A stretch of DNA of 64,000 nucleotides from Myxococcus hansupus. GTDB taxonomy: Bacteria; Myxococcota; Myxococcia; Myxococcales; Myxococcaceae. Position numbers and translations under genes: made by a program. The notes under the pieces were generated by a model, which worked only from the letters and a program-made list of their open reading frames with translations, was not told where the DNA came from and did not search any database. Of the stretch, positions 7,821-15,478 are shown one piece after another (positions within the stretch are counted from its first letter, which is position 1; each line of letters begins with the position of its first letter). The stretch lies in contig NZ_CP012109.1 in assembly GCF_000280925.3 (NCBI RefSeq), positions 8,328,501 to 8,392,500 on the forward strand. The letters run 5' to 3'.

Positions 7821-9338
7821 TCAGGGCGCGCCGTGCGTGGCGCTCAGGGCCCGCCGGTCGACCTTGCCCGCCGAGGTCCTTGGTAGCGCATCGATGAAGC
7901 GCACCGACTTCGGCGTCTTGTAGCGGGCCAGCCGTCCGTCGCAGAACGCCAGCAGCGCCTCGGCGGACGGCGCGGTGCCCGGCCGGGCGACGACGAGCGC
8001 TCGCGGCGTCTCGCCCCACTTCGGGTCCACGACGCCAATCACAGCCACCTCCGCCACCTCGGGGTGTCCCGCGAGGACACTCTCCACTTCCGACGGATAG
8101 ATGTTCTCCCCACCCGAGATGATGAGGTCCTTGCTCCGCCCCACGATGCGGAAGCACCCTTCCGCGTCCCGCACCGCCAGGTCCCCCGTGTGCAACCAGC
8201 CCCCCGCGAACGTGCGCGCGGTGTCCTCGGGCCTGCGCCAATACCCCGCGCACAGGTGCGGCCCCCGCAACAGCAGCTCCCCCACGTCCCCCGGCTGCGC
8301 TTCCCCTTCGATGCGGGCCTCGACGTGGAACAGCGGCACGCCCACCGCCCCCGGCTTGCGGCGCACGTCCTCCGGCGGCAGCCAGAAGTTGTTGGGCCCC
8401 GCCTCGGTGAGGCCGTAGCCCGTCTTGAAGTCCACGCCCCGCGCGAAGAAACGCTCGAACACGGGCTCCGGGCACGGCGCGCCGCCGCTGATGACCAACT
8501 TGACGCGCGACAGGTCCACCGCATCGAAGCGCGGGTGGCGCTGCATCTCGATGAACATGGTGGGCACGCCGAACACGAGGTTCACCACGCCGCGCTGCAC
8601 GAGGTCGAACACGCCCTCCACATCGAAGCTCCGGCACACCACCGACGCGCCGCCCACGTACACCAGCGGCGCGGTGAAGACGCTCAGCCCTCCCGCGTGG
8701 AACAGCGGCGCGTTGAGCAGCGCCACATCCCCCGCCGTGAGCCCCCACCCCATGACGGTGTTCACCGCGTTCGCGGTGATGGAGCCATGAGTGAGCACCG
8801 CCGCCTTGGGCAGCCCCGTGCTGCCGCCCGTGTAACAGAGCACCCACGGCGCATCCGCCTCCAACTCCAGCGCGGGAAGGGAAACATCCTTCTGCCCGTC
8901 GCGCTCGGAGAAGGCCCGCTCCCCTAGGCCCGGTGACGCCAGACTCAGCCAGTGCTTCACGAACGCCGCCCCAGGCCGGACCGCCTCCGCCTGGGCACGG
9001 AACTCAGGGCCGAAGACGAACACGGAGGGCTCGGCGTCCGCGAGCAGGCTGCCCAGCTCCGAAGCGCTCAACCGCCAGTTGAGCGGCTGGAGGATGGCGC
9101 CCAACTTCGCGCAGGCGAAGAAGAGGTCGAGGAACTCGACGCCGTTGTACGCGAGCACCGCGACCCGGTCGCCCCGCCCCACGCCCAGCGCATGGTGCAG
9201 GAACGCCGCGGTGCGGGAGGCCGAGGCATTCCACTCCCGAAAGGAGATGTGTCGCTCACCGTGTTGGGCGTCGATGAGCGCGGTCCGCTCGGGCGCCAGT
9301 GCCGCACGGCGGGCCAGCCAGTCGTGAACGATGGGCAT
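7821..9338 (-). CDS. AMP-binding acyl-CoA synthetase/ligase
   Basis: The ATG at 9338 gives a 505-residue protein that starts MPIVHDWLARRAAL, typical of long-chain or aryl acid:CoA ligases. It has the P-loop-like AMP-binding motif YTGGSTGLPKAA, the YGLTEAGPN motif, the GWLHTGDLA hinge with the ADP-forming-type Asp, SGGENIYPSEVE, and the catalytic Lys near the C-terminus in SAGKVDRRAL. It should activate a carboxylic acid with ATP to acyl-AMP and then to acyl-CoA in the cytoplasm. The substrate cannot be inferred. It is transcribed away from the MNIO operon and closely resembles the second ligase at 18091-19650. Confidence 0.93.
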   Translation of the reverse strand: MPIVHDWLARRAALAPERTALIDAQHGERHISFREWNASASRTAAFLHHALGVGRGDRVAVLAYNGVEFLDLFFACAKLGAILQPLNWRLSASELGSLLADAEPSVFVFGPEFRAQAEAVRPGAAFVKHWLSLASPGLGERAFSERDGQKDVSLPALELEADAPWVLCYTGGSTGLPKAAVLTHGSITANAVNTVMGWGLTAGDVALLNAPLFHAGGLSVFTAPLVYVGGASVVCRSFDVEGVFDLVQRGVVNLVFGVPTMFIEMQRHPRFDAVDLSRVKLVISGGAPCPEPVFERFFARGVDFKTGYGLTEAGPNNFWLPPEDVRRKPGAVGVPLFHVEARIEGEAQPGDVGELLLRGPHLCAGYWRRPEDTARTFAGGWLHTGDLAVRDAEGCFRIVGRSKDLIISGGENIYPSEVESVLAGHPEVAEVAVIGVVDPKWGETPRALVVARPGTAPSAEALLAFCDGRLARYKTPKSVRFIDALPRTSAGKVDRRALSATHGAP

Positions 9339-9524
9339 GGCCTCCACGCTAACCCGGTTCGTGACGGGAAGACGCGTCCCACCGCCCAGGCTATGCTGCA
9401 CGATTGGCGCCACCCCGTGGCGCTCCAGTGGCACCCGGATGTCACGAAACTGTCGCGGGCGAGGACTGTCACTCCCGCCCGACAGCATTTCATCAGGGAG
9501 CGAACCGACTGGGAGGGCGCACCG

Positions 9525-10400
9525 ATGGACTTCCTGAACCTGCCGGGCCCGCAGTTTCTGAAGGTGTTCATGGCGTTGAGCCTCGGCGCCATGGCGCTGG
9601 GCTTCACCCTGAGGTGGCTGCTGCGCGCTCCCGGGGGCAGCCTTCAGCCGCTGCCGGCAACGTGGGACCCCTTCGAGGTCGCGATGCTGTCAGGACCCAA
9701 GGCCGTCGTGCATACGGCCCTGGCCAAGCTGCTCCACCAGAAGGCGCTCAAGGTGGAGGACGGTCTCCTGGTCACGACGGGCGCTCAAAGCAAGTTCGCC
9801 TCGCCCGTGGAGCGGCTCGTTCATGAAGCGATCAAAGAGCAGGAGGACAGCAACGACAAGCTCGTCGAAAGGGTCCAGCCCGCCTTCGGGCGGCTCAAAC
9901 GCAACTTGAGCCAGCGCGGCTGGTTGGTCAGCGGCACCCAGGCGCTCTGGGCCCGGTGGCTTCCGCCCCTGCCGATGCTCTTCGTGCTCCTGCTGGGATT
10001 CTCCAAGATTCTCCTGGGCGTGGAGCGCGGCAAGCCCGTCCTCTTCCTGTGCCTCCTCTGCGTCGCCGGAGTGGTAGGGCTCGTGATCCTGATGCGTCCG
10101 GTGTGGACCAGCCGACTGGGAGCCTCCGTCTACCGAACCCTGCGCGAGGAGCAGAGGCCGCTCCAGGAATCGAGCCGTGGCGCGGAGTCCCCCCAGGCCC
10201 TGAGCAGTAACGCCTTGTGCTTGGCGGTGGCCCTCTACGGCCTGGACGTGATGACCGTGGGTGACTTCGCGCTGCTGCCCCGTCACCTCCTGGGCAATTC
10301 GCTCTCGACGGGCACGTCATCGTCGAGCGGCGGCTGTGGGAGTGACAGCAGCAGTTGCGGTGGAGGGGGCGGTTGTGGGGGCTGCGGAGGTGGGGATTGA
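9525..10400 (+). CDS. TIGR04222-type membrane protein with Gly/Cys-rich tail
   Basis: The 291-residue protein has membrane helices at about 9-32, 143-165 and 170-194, with a soluble segment between the first and second. The C-terminal 25 residues are almost pure Gly, Ser and Cys (four Cys in CGSDSSSCGG and GGCGGCGGGD). This is the layout of the TIGR04222 family. The GGGCGGCGGG-type end is well suited to metal binding or to cysteine modification. The gene overlaps the DUF692 enzyme gene by 4 bases, which suggests that the enzyme acts on this protein. The ATG at 9525 follows GGGAGG at suitable spacing. Confidence 0.8.
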   Translation: MDFLNLPGPQFLKVFMALSLGAMALGFTLRWLLRAPGGSLQPLPATWDPFEVAMLSGPKAVVHTALAKLLHQKALKVEDGLLVTTGAQSKFASPVERLVHEAIKEQEDSNDKLVERVQPAFGRLKRNLSQRGWLVSGTQALWARWLPPLPMLFVLLLGFSKILLGVERGKPVLFLCLLCVAGVVGLVILMRPVWTSRLGASVYRTLREEQRPLQESSRGAESPQALSSNALCLAVALYGLDVMTVGDFALLPRHLLGNSLSTGTSSSSGGCGSDSSSCGGGGGCGGCGGGD

Positions 10401-11482
10401 CGGCGCTCGGGCTTCGGGGCGTCGGCATTGGTTGGCGCCGGGAGCTGGCGCACTTCATCGACCGCTGGCAGGGGCTCGGCTTCGTCGAGGTCCTCGCCGA
10501 GCACCTCTCACCAACGGGTCCCCTCCCCGAGCCGCTCGTCCGGCTTCGCGAGCGCGGCGTCCCCGTGGTGTTGCACGCCGTCTCGTTGGGGCTGGGCTCG
10601 GCGGAACCTCCCGAGCCGCGCCGCCTCGACGGGTTGGCGCGGCTGTCAGAGCGGCTGGGCGCCGTCTGCGTCAGCGAGCACCTGGCGTTCGTCCGCGCGG
10701 GAGGACTCGAGTCAGGACACCTGCTGCCTGTGCAGCGCTCCGAGGAAGCATTGGAGGTGCTGACCGAGAACATCCGGCTCGCCGAAGCCGCGCTGCCAGT
10801 GCCGCTCGCGCTGGAGAACGTGGCGTCGTTGTTCGAGTGGCCCGACGCCGCTTTCCATGAGGCGGACCTGTTGCGAGGGGTGCTCGCGCACACCCAGGCG
10901 TCGCTGCTCCTGGACGTGGCCAACCTCCATGCCCAGGTGCTCAACCACGGGACGGACGCGGACGCGGTGCTCGCCGCCGTGCCTCGGGAACGGCTGGCCT
11001 ATGTGCATGTGGCTGGCGGCATCCAGCGCGGTGGGCTGTACCACGACACCCACGCGCATCCGCTCCCCGAGGGCCCGCTCGCGCTGCTGGAGCGACTGGC
11101 CGCGCGGCTGGGCCCCGTGCCCGTGATGCTCGAGCGCGATGACCGCTTTCCGCCCGAGGCCGAACTCGCCGCCGAGCTGACGTGGATGGAGCAGGCGCTC
11201 GAGCGCGGCATCGCTCGCCACGCAGAAGCGAAGCACGCACGCGCCCATCCGCACACCGAGCCGTCAACGACGCCCGGCGGCGCCCGGAACCCCGCGCCGC
11301 CCGCTACGCGTGATGGTGCTCATCCGCACGCCGAGCCGACAACGAAGCTCGGTGGCGCCCGCAGCACCGAGCCACACGCCACGCGTGATGGCGCTCATCC
11401 GCACACCGAGCCAACAACGAAGCTCAGTGGCGCCACCCTCGGACGCGAGTTCATCCCCGAGGACAGGGAGCGCCATTCATGA
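10397..11482 (+). CDS. DUF692 / multinuclear non-haem iron oxygenase (MNIO) family enzyme
   Basis: I chose the TTG at 10397, which overlaps the preceding stop (TTGA) and begins right before the family's opening motif GVGIGWRREL. Family hallmarks follow in order: EVLAEHL, LHAVSLGLGS, VSEHLAF, LENVASLF, LLLDVANLHAQVLNHG, YVHVAGG and HDTHAHPLPEG, the last with metal-binding His and Asp residues. MNIO enzymes such as MbnB, TglH and the bufferin maturases use iron to modify Cys in ribosomal peptides. The 361-residue protein has an unusual tail of about 80 residues made of 25-residue repeats. Its likely partners are the membrane protein before it and the small protein after it, with which it overlaps. 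Confidence 0.88.
   Translation: MTALGLRGVGIGWRRELAHFIDRWQGLGFVEVLAEHLSPTGPLPEPLVRLRERGVPVVLHAVSLGLGSAEPPEPRRLDGLARLSERLGAVCVSEHLAFVRAGGLESGHLLPVQRSEEALEVLTENIRLAEAALPVPLALENVASLFEWPDAAFHEADLLRGVLAHTQASLLLDVANLHAQVLNHGTDADAVLAAVPRERLAYVHVAGGIQRGGLYHDTHAHPLPEGPLALLERLAARLGPVPVMLERDDRFPPEAELAAELTWMEQALERGIARHAEAKHARAHPHTEPSTTPGGARNPAPPATRDGAHPHAEPTTKLGGARSTEPHATRDGAHPHTEPTTKLSGATLGREFIPEDRERHS
11246..11470 (+). repeat. Three 75-bp tandem repeats within the DUF692 gene tail
   Basis: The word CATCCGCAC recurs at exactly 11246, 11321 and 11396. This gives units of 75 bp (25 codons) that start HPHTEPSTT, HPHAEPTTK and HPHTEPTTK. The third unit diverges in its second half. The repeats keep the reading frame and extend the enzyme beyond the normal DUF692 length. 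Confidence 0.85.
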
Positions 11483-11991
11483 GCGCGAGGGAGCGACTGG
11501 CGCGGGAGCAGGAGGAACTGGTGCGCGCGCTCGGAGTGGGCGCTCCCGTGCCAGCCGGGTTCGACGCGTCCCGTGTCCTCGCGGCGGCGCAGTCCTTGAT
11601 TTCCAAGCGGCGTCGGAGCGTGGAGCGAGCCTGGCCCGTCCTGGCGGCGGCATTGGGCCCGGACTTCGCGCACAACTTCGAGACATGGGCCCGGGCCCAT
11701 CCCATCTCCGTGAACCCAGACGCACACGCGGATGGCCGCCGCTTCGCACAAGCGCTTCAAGCCGAAGGCCGACTGCCGGGCAGGCTGTCCAGGAACCTCC
11801 TCGACTTCGACATCACGTGGAAGATGACACCCGCGGGCGAGGCGGTGCGACGCCGGGGCTTCGCACTCATCATCCGACGTCACGACACGACGCACCGATT
11901 CCTGTGGGCCTTGAGGCTACCCGGAGGACGCGTGCTGCGATGGGCCCCGGAGCCTCCGTCCAGCCGCGGGGCGGCGCTTCCACAGGGATGA
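11479..11991 (+). CDS. Partner protein of the MNIO enzyme (unidentified, possibly SCO6045-like)
   Basis: The 170-residue protein starts at an ATG overlapping the DUF692 stop (ATGA). An N-terminal helical part (MSARERLAREQEELVRAL) is followed by FDASRVLAAAQSLISKRRRSV, split here only by its Ser/Lys hinge. The second half ends in a beta-rich segment (GFALIIRRHDTTHRFLWAL). DUF692 enzymes commonly work with a separate recognition protein. The position and the N-terminal helix with LxxQ-type spacing fit that role. I recall an SCO6045-like C-terminal domain in such operons but cannot verify it here. Confidence 0.7.
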   Translation: MSARERLAREQEELVRALGVGAPVPAGFDASRVLAAAQSLISKRRRSVERAWPVLAAALGPDFAHNFETWARAHPISVNPDAHADGRRFAQALQAEGRLPGRLSRNLLDFDITWKMTPAGEAVRRRGFALIIRRHDTTHRFLWALRLPGGRVLRWAPEPPSSRGAALPQG

Positions 11992-12028
11992 GCCCAAGGC
12001 GCGTCCTGGCCACACCCCGCGCCCGCGC

Positions 12029-13066
12029 TCACGGCACCAGCACCAGCTTCCCCACCGTGCCACCGGACTCCAGCGCCCGATGCGCTTCCGCCACCGCGTC
12101 CAGCGGATACGCCTTCACCGGCGGCGGCACCAGCTTCCCTTCGTCCAACCAGCCCAGCAGCCGCGCCATGGACTCCTCCAGCACGGCGCGCTGCTCGAAC
12201 AGGTACGACAGGTTGAACGCCATCACACTGGTGTTGTCGTTGGTGAGCGAGAGCGGATCGAACCGAGGCGTCCGCAGCCAGTCCCAAGCGAGCTTCGCGT
12301 AGTTCGGCCGTCCACCGGTGCGAGGCAGCATGGAGTGGAAGCCATAGATGACCAGCTTCCCAGGCGACGCCAGGTGCTTGTAGCTGTCGCGCAGCGTGGA
12401 CGGCCCGTTCGCGTCCAGCACCACGTCATACCCCTTGGGCGCCGCCAACTTCGCCGCGCGCCACAAGTCCTCCCGGCTCTTGTCGATGACGACCTCCGCC
12501 CCCTGCGCGCGGGCCGTCTCCACCTTGTGCGTCCCACCCACCACCCCCACCATCCGGCACCCGGCGATGCGCCCCAGTTGGAGCAGCGCCCCGCCCACGC
12601 CGCCCGCCGCCGAGTGCACCAGCACGTTGGCCCCCGGCCGCGGGTGCGCCAGTTCGAACAGCGCGTAGTACGCGGTGAGGAACACCGTGGGGAACCCCGC
12701 GGCCTGCTCCATGCTCAGCCGCGCGGGCAATGTGAACAACTGGTGACGGGGCACCGTGACGTGGGTGGCGTAACCCCCAAAGCGCGTCACGCCGAACACC
12801 CGCGCTCCGGGTGCCAGGTCTTCCACTCCCGGCCCCACGGCCTCCACGTGGCCGGCGAACTCGAAGCCGGGGGTGATGGGCCACCCCACGTACTCCTTCG
12901 CGGAGGCGTACAGCCCCATGCGGATGACGCAGTCCGCATAGTTCACCCCGATGGCCTCGGTGGCCACCCGGACCTCACCGAATCCAGGTGAATCCTGATT
13001 CACCTCTTCAAGGTGGAGCTGCTCGTACCCACCCGCTTTGGGGATGACGACCTTGCGTGCGCGCAT
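12029..13066 (-). CDS. Zinc-independent MDR-family quinone oxidoreductase / enoyl reductase-like
   Basis: The ATG at 13066 gives 345 residues beginning MRARKVVIPKAGGYEQLHL. The GroES-like half (30-130) has GVNYADCVIRMGLY and PGFEFAGHVEAVGPGV. The Rossmann half has the NADPH-binding motif HSAAGGVGGALLQLGR. The structural-zinc cysteine cluster is absent, as in quinone oxidoreductases and the VAT-1-like branch. It should reduce quinones or activated alkenes with NADPH in the cytoplasm. It is divergent from the lipase gene, with 155 bases between starts. The natural substrate is unknown. Confidence 0.9.
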   Translation of the reverse strand: MRARKVVIPKAGGYEQLHLEEVNQDSPGFGEVRVATEAIGVNYADCVIRMGLYASAKEYVGWPITPGFEFAGHVEAVGPGVEDLAPGARVFGVTRFGGYATHVTVPRHQLFTLPARLSMEQAAGFPTVFLTAYYALFELAHPRPGANVLVHSAAGGVGGALLQLGRIAGCRMVGVVGGTHKVETARAQGAEVVIDKSREDLWRAAKLAAPKGYDVVLDANGPSTLRDSYKHLASPGKLVIYGFHSMLPRTGGRPNYAKLAWDWLRTPRFDPLSLTNDNTSVMAFNLSYLFEQRAVLEESMARLLGWLDEGKLVPPPVKAYPLDAVAEAHRALESGGTVGKLVLVP

Positions 13067-13221
13067 GGCCCGTTGATTACCACGCGACGCAACGCGACAA
13101 CGTCCGCGCACGTCCAGTCAGCGGAAGACGCGAGAGCGAGATGTCTCTAGACTGTGTATCGCGCTCGAGAACACGACTCGTTCCGGACGCGTCTTCCAAA
13201 AACAAACGAAGGAGTATGCCC

Positions 13222-14220
13222 ATGCGACTGAGGCCTTCGCTGTATATCGCGAGCACGCTGCTGCTTGGCATCACCACTGGCTGCGGCGAGGACATCGCGC
13301 CGCACGAAGAGGAACTCGGCGCGGTGGAGGCCGCAGCGGTCTCCACCTCCGGCGCCACGACGCACTTCCGGAGCTGGCTGTCCGCCAACGGGTACAACAG
13401 CTACGACTTCGTTCGCGCGGAGCTCTCGGGCGGAAGCTTCGGCGGCAAGGAACACGCGAATGACACCGTGACGAAGCAGCCCGTCATCTTCATCCACGGC
13501 AACTCGGACAAGGCGGTGGGCTCGGTCTTCGGCCAGACGGGCTGGACGAACTCCATCGAGTACTTCCAGTCGCGGGGCTACAAGACGAGCGAGCTGTACG
13601 CGACGACGTGGGGCCCGGCGAACGCGCTCCAGTCGCCGAACCAGTACCACTCGAAGGCGAACGTGATGAAGGTTCGCAAGTTCATCGAGGCGGTGAAGGC
13701 GTACACGGGCGCCTCGAAGGTGGACATCGTCGCCCACTCCATGGGCGTGACGCTGGCGCGCAAGGCCATCATGGGTGGAACGGCCCACGACGCGGCGGAC
13801 GGCGGCTCGTACAACGTGGGAGCGCCGCTCACGTCCTCGGTCGACACCTTCGTCGGCATCGCCGGCGCCAACCTGGGCCTGACGTCTTGTTACATGTCCG
13901 GCCCGTCCACGCCGACCTGCGGCTCCACCAACGGCCTGTACCCGGGCTACCTCCTCTGGGGCAGCGTCACCGGCCGCTCGACGTACCTCAATGACCTGCG
14001 CTCCAAGAGCCGGTACGAGGGCGCGTACATCTACTCCATCTACTCCACGGCGGACGAAATCATCGGCTTCGATGGCATCGTCTATGGCGAGTACACGTCG
14101 CGCATCCCCGGGCAGAACGGCGAGAAGCGCTACACGGGCTACCCCTACGGCCACTTCAACTCGAAGGACCTGACCGAGGCCGTCCAGTACGAGATGGTGG
14201 TCAACCACCGCGTCCCGTAG
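13222..14220 (+). CDS. Secreted lipase/esterase (EstA / lipase class 2-like), probable lipoprotein
   Basis: The ATG at 13222 is preferred over the one at 13216 because GAAGGAG at 13208-13214 sits 7 bases upstream of it. The signal peptide ends LLLGITTGC, so Cys may be lipidated although the lipobox is imperfect. The core shows the oxyanion region IFIHGN and the nucleophile elbow VAHSMGV with Ser in GxSxG form, followed by a TWGP-type active-site surround typical of bacterial lipase 2 proteins. The total is 332 residues. It should hydrolyse acyl esters outside the inner membrane. A strong hairpin lies just after the gene. Confidence 0.88.
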   Translation: MRLRPSLYIASTLLLGITTGCGEDIAPHEEELGAVEAAAVSTSGATTHFRSWLSANGYNSYDFVRAELSGGSFGGKEHANDTVTKQPVIFIHGNSDKAVGSVFGQTGWTNSIEYFQSRGYKTSELYATTWGPANALQSPNQYHSKANVMKVRKFIEAVKAYTGASKVDIVAHSMGVTLARKAIMGGTAHDAADGGSYNVGAPLTSSVDTFVGIAGANLGLTSCYMSGPSTPTCGSTNGLYPGYLLWGSVTGRSTYLNDLRSKSRYEGAYIYSIYSTADEIIGFDGIVYGEYTSRIPGQNGEKRYTGYPYGHFNSKDLTEAVQYEMVVNHRVP

Positions 14221-14234
14221 CCCTCCGCACCCGG

Positions 14235-14264
14235 CACCTCCACCCTCGATGCAGGGTGGAGGTG
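14235..14264. terminator. Bidirectional hairpin terminator between convergent genes
   Basis: This is a perfect 12-bp stem, CACCTCCACCCT at 14235-14246 with AGGGTGGAGGTG at 14253-14264, and a 6-base loop. It lies between the stops of the lipase (14220) and the minus-strand hydrolase (14286). There is no T tract. Confidence 0.75.
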
Positions 14265-14285
14265 GACCGGTCCAACACGCCCCGG

Positions 14286-15476
14286 CTACGGCACGGGCAG
14301 CACGCCCGGCGTCGGCTCGCCTTCCTGGCCCGGCGTGGGCGGAGGCAGCGTGCCCGGCGACTGCGGCTCGGACGACGGCGTGGAGGGCGAGTCCGGCGTC
14401 GGCGCCTCCTGCTTCTCTGGAGCGGCCGGCACCGGAATGCTCCCCGCCACCGCTTCACGCACGAAGGCGAAGGCCGCTTCGTTGAAGCGCTCCGGGCAGT
14501 CGAGTTGCACGGTGTGGCCGCAGCCCTCCATGGCCACCAGCTTCGCCCCCGGAATGTGGGACGCGCCGTACTCCATGATGCCGCGCGCCTCGCCGCCGTG
14601 GAGGAAGGGGTTGGGGATGAGCCGGTCATCCGTGCCGTAGATGATGACGGTGGGCACGGTGACGCGGTGCAGGTTGCCGCGCACGAAGTCGTTGTTGGAC
14701 AGGCCCCGCACCGTGCGCACGTTGGCGTAGGCGTAGGCGTCGAACTCGGGTGACTTCGTCAGCCGCACGCGCTCTTCAATCAACCACTCCAGCTCCGGGC
14801 GCCAGTGCATGAAGTTGCCCTGGCGCACGCTGCCCCAGATGGCGGACTCGGGCGCGGCCTTGATGAACTCGGTGCTCATCACCCGCGCGAACCACTCCTT
14901 CTCCCGCCAGGTGAACTTCTCGAAGCCGGCGGGCGACGCCAGCACCAGCGCGCTCAGCGAATCCGGGTAGCGGATGGCGTAGGAGAGCGACGTCTGCCCG
15001 CCCATGGAGTGGCCGGCCAGCACGGGCTTCTCCACGCCCAGGGTGTCCACCAGCTCCAGCACCGCGTCCGCCATGGCCTCCATGGTGTACGGGAAGCCGC
15101 CGGGCTTGTCGGACTTGCCGAAGCCGGGCAGGTCCACCGCGATGACGCGGTAGCCCTGCTGCTGGAAGGCGTCGAGCTGCGCCCGCCAGAACTTCAGGTA
15201 CGAGCCCAGGCCGTGGATGAACACGACCGTCTTGGCGTCCGGGCCGCTGCCGGGCATGTCGACGTAGGCCATCTCCGGAATCACGGCCATGCCGTACTGA
15301 TTCGCGGTGCGCGGCAGGGGAATCCGGTTCACCGGCCAGGGCTGCTTCGTGCCCTCGGAGGTGTAGTCCAGGTCCTGGAACGAGAGCGCGGGCTGGTGCG
15401 CGAACGAGCGCACGCAACCGGCGGAGGAGAGCCCCGCCGCGAGGAGCAGGGCGGTGAATGCGCGGGAGGTGCTCAT
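14286..15476 (-). CDS. Lipoprotein alpha/beta hydrolase
   Basis: The ATG at 15476 gives 396 residues with a signal peptide and lipobox LSSAGC. The fold shows VVFIHGLGSYLKFW (oxyanion loop), AVDLPGFGKSDKP, the nucleophile elbow LAGHSMGG, the acid in YGTDDRLIP and the final His in EGCGHTVQLDCP, so the triad is complete. The last 45 residues are a Pro/Ser/Glu-rich tail. The start is 3 bases from the end of the outer-membrane barrel gene, so the two are co-transcribed. It likely hydrolyses an ester or related substrate at the outer membrane, perhaps one handled by the barrel. Confidence 0.92.
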   Translation of the reverse strand: MSTSRAFTALLLAAGLSSAGCVRSFAHQPALSFQDLDYTSEGTKQPWPVNRIPLPRTANQYGMAVIPEMAYVDMPGSGPDAKTVVFIHGLGSYLKFWRAQLDAFQQQGYRVIAVDLPGFGKSDKPGGFPYTMEAMADAVLELVDTLGVEKPVLAGHSMGGQTSLSYAIRYPDSLSALVLASPAGFEKFTWREKEWFARVMSTEFIKAAPESAIWGSVRQGNFMHWRPELEWLIEERVRLTKSPEFDAYAYANVRTVRGLSNNDFVRGNLHRVTVPTVIIYGTDDRLIPNPFLHGGEARGIMEYGASHIPGAKLVAMEGCGHTVQLDCPERFNEAAFAFVREAVAGSIPVPAAPEKQEAPTPDSPSTPSSEPQSPGTLPPPTPGQEGEPTPGVLPVP

Positions 15477-15478
15477 GG

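Noticed and set aside
9429..9443. Sigma54-like TGGCAC element upstream of the TIGR04222 gene
   Set aside because: The -12 part reads TGTC rather than TTGC at the required spacing.
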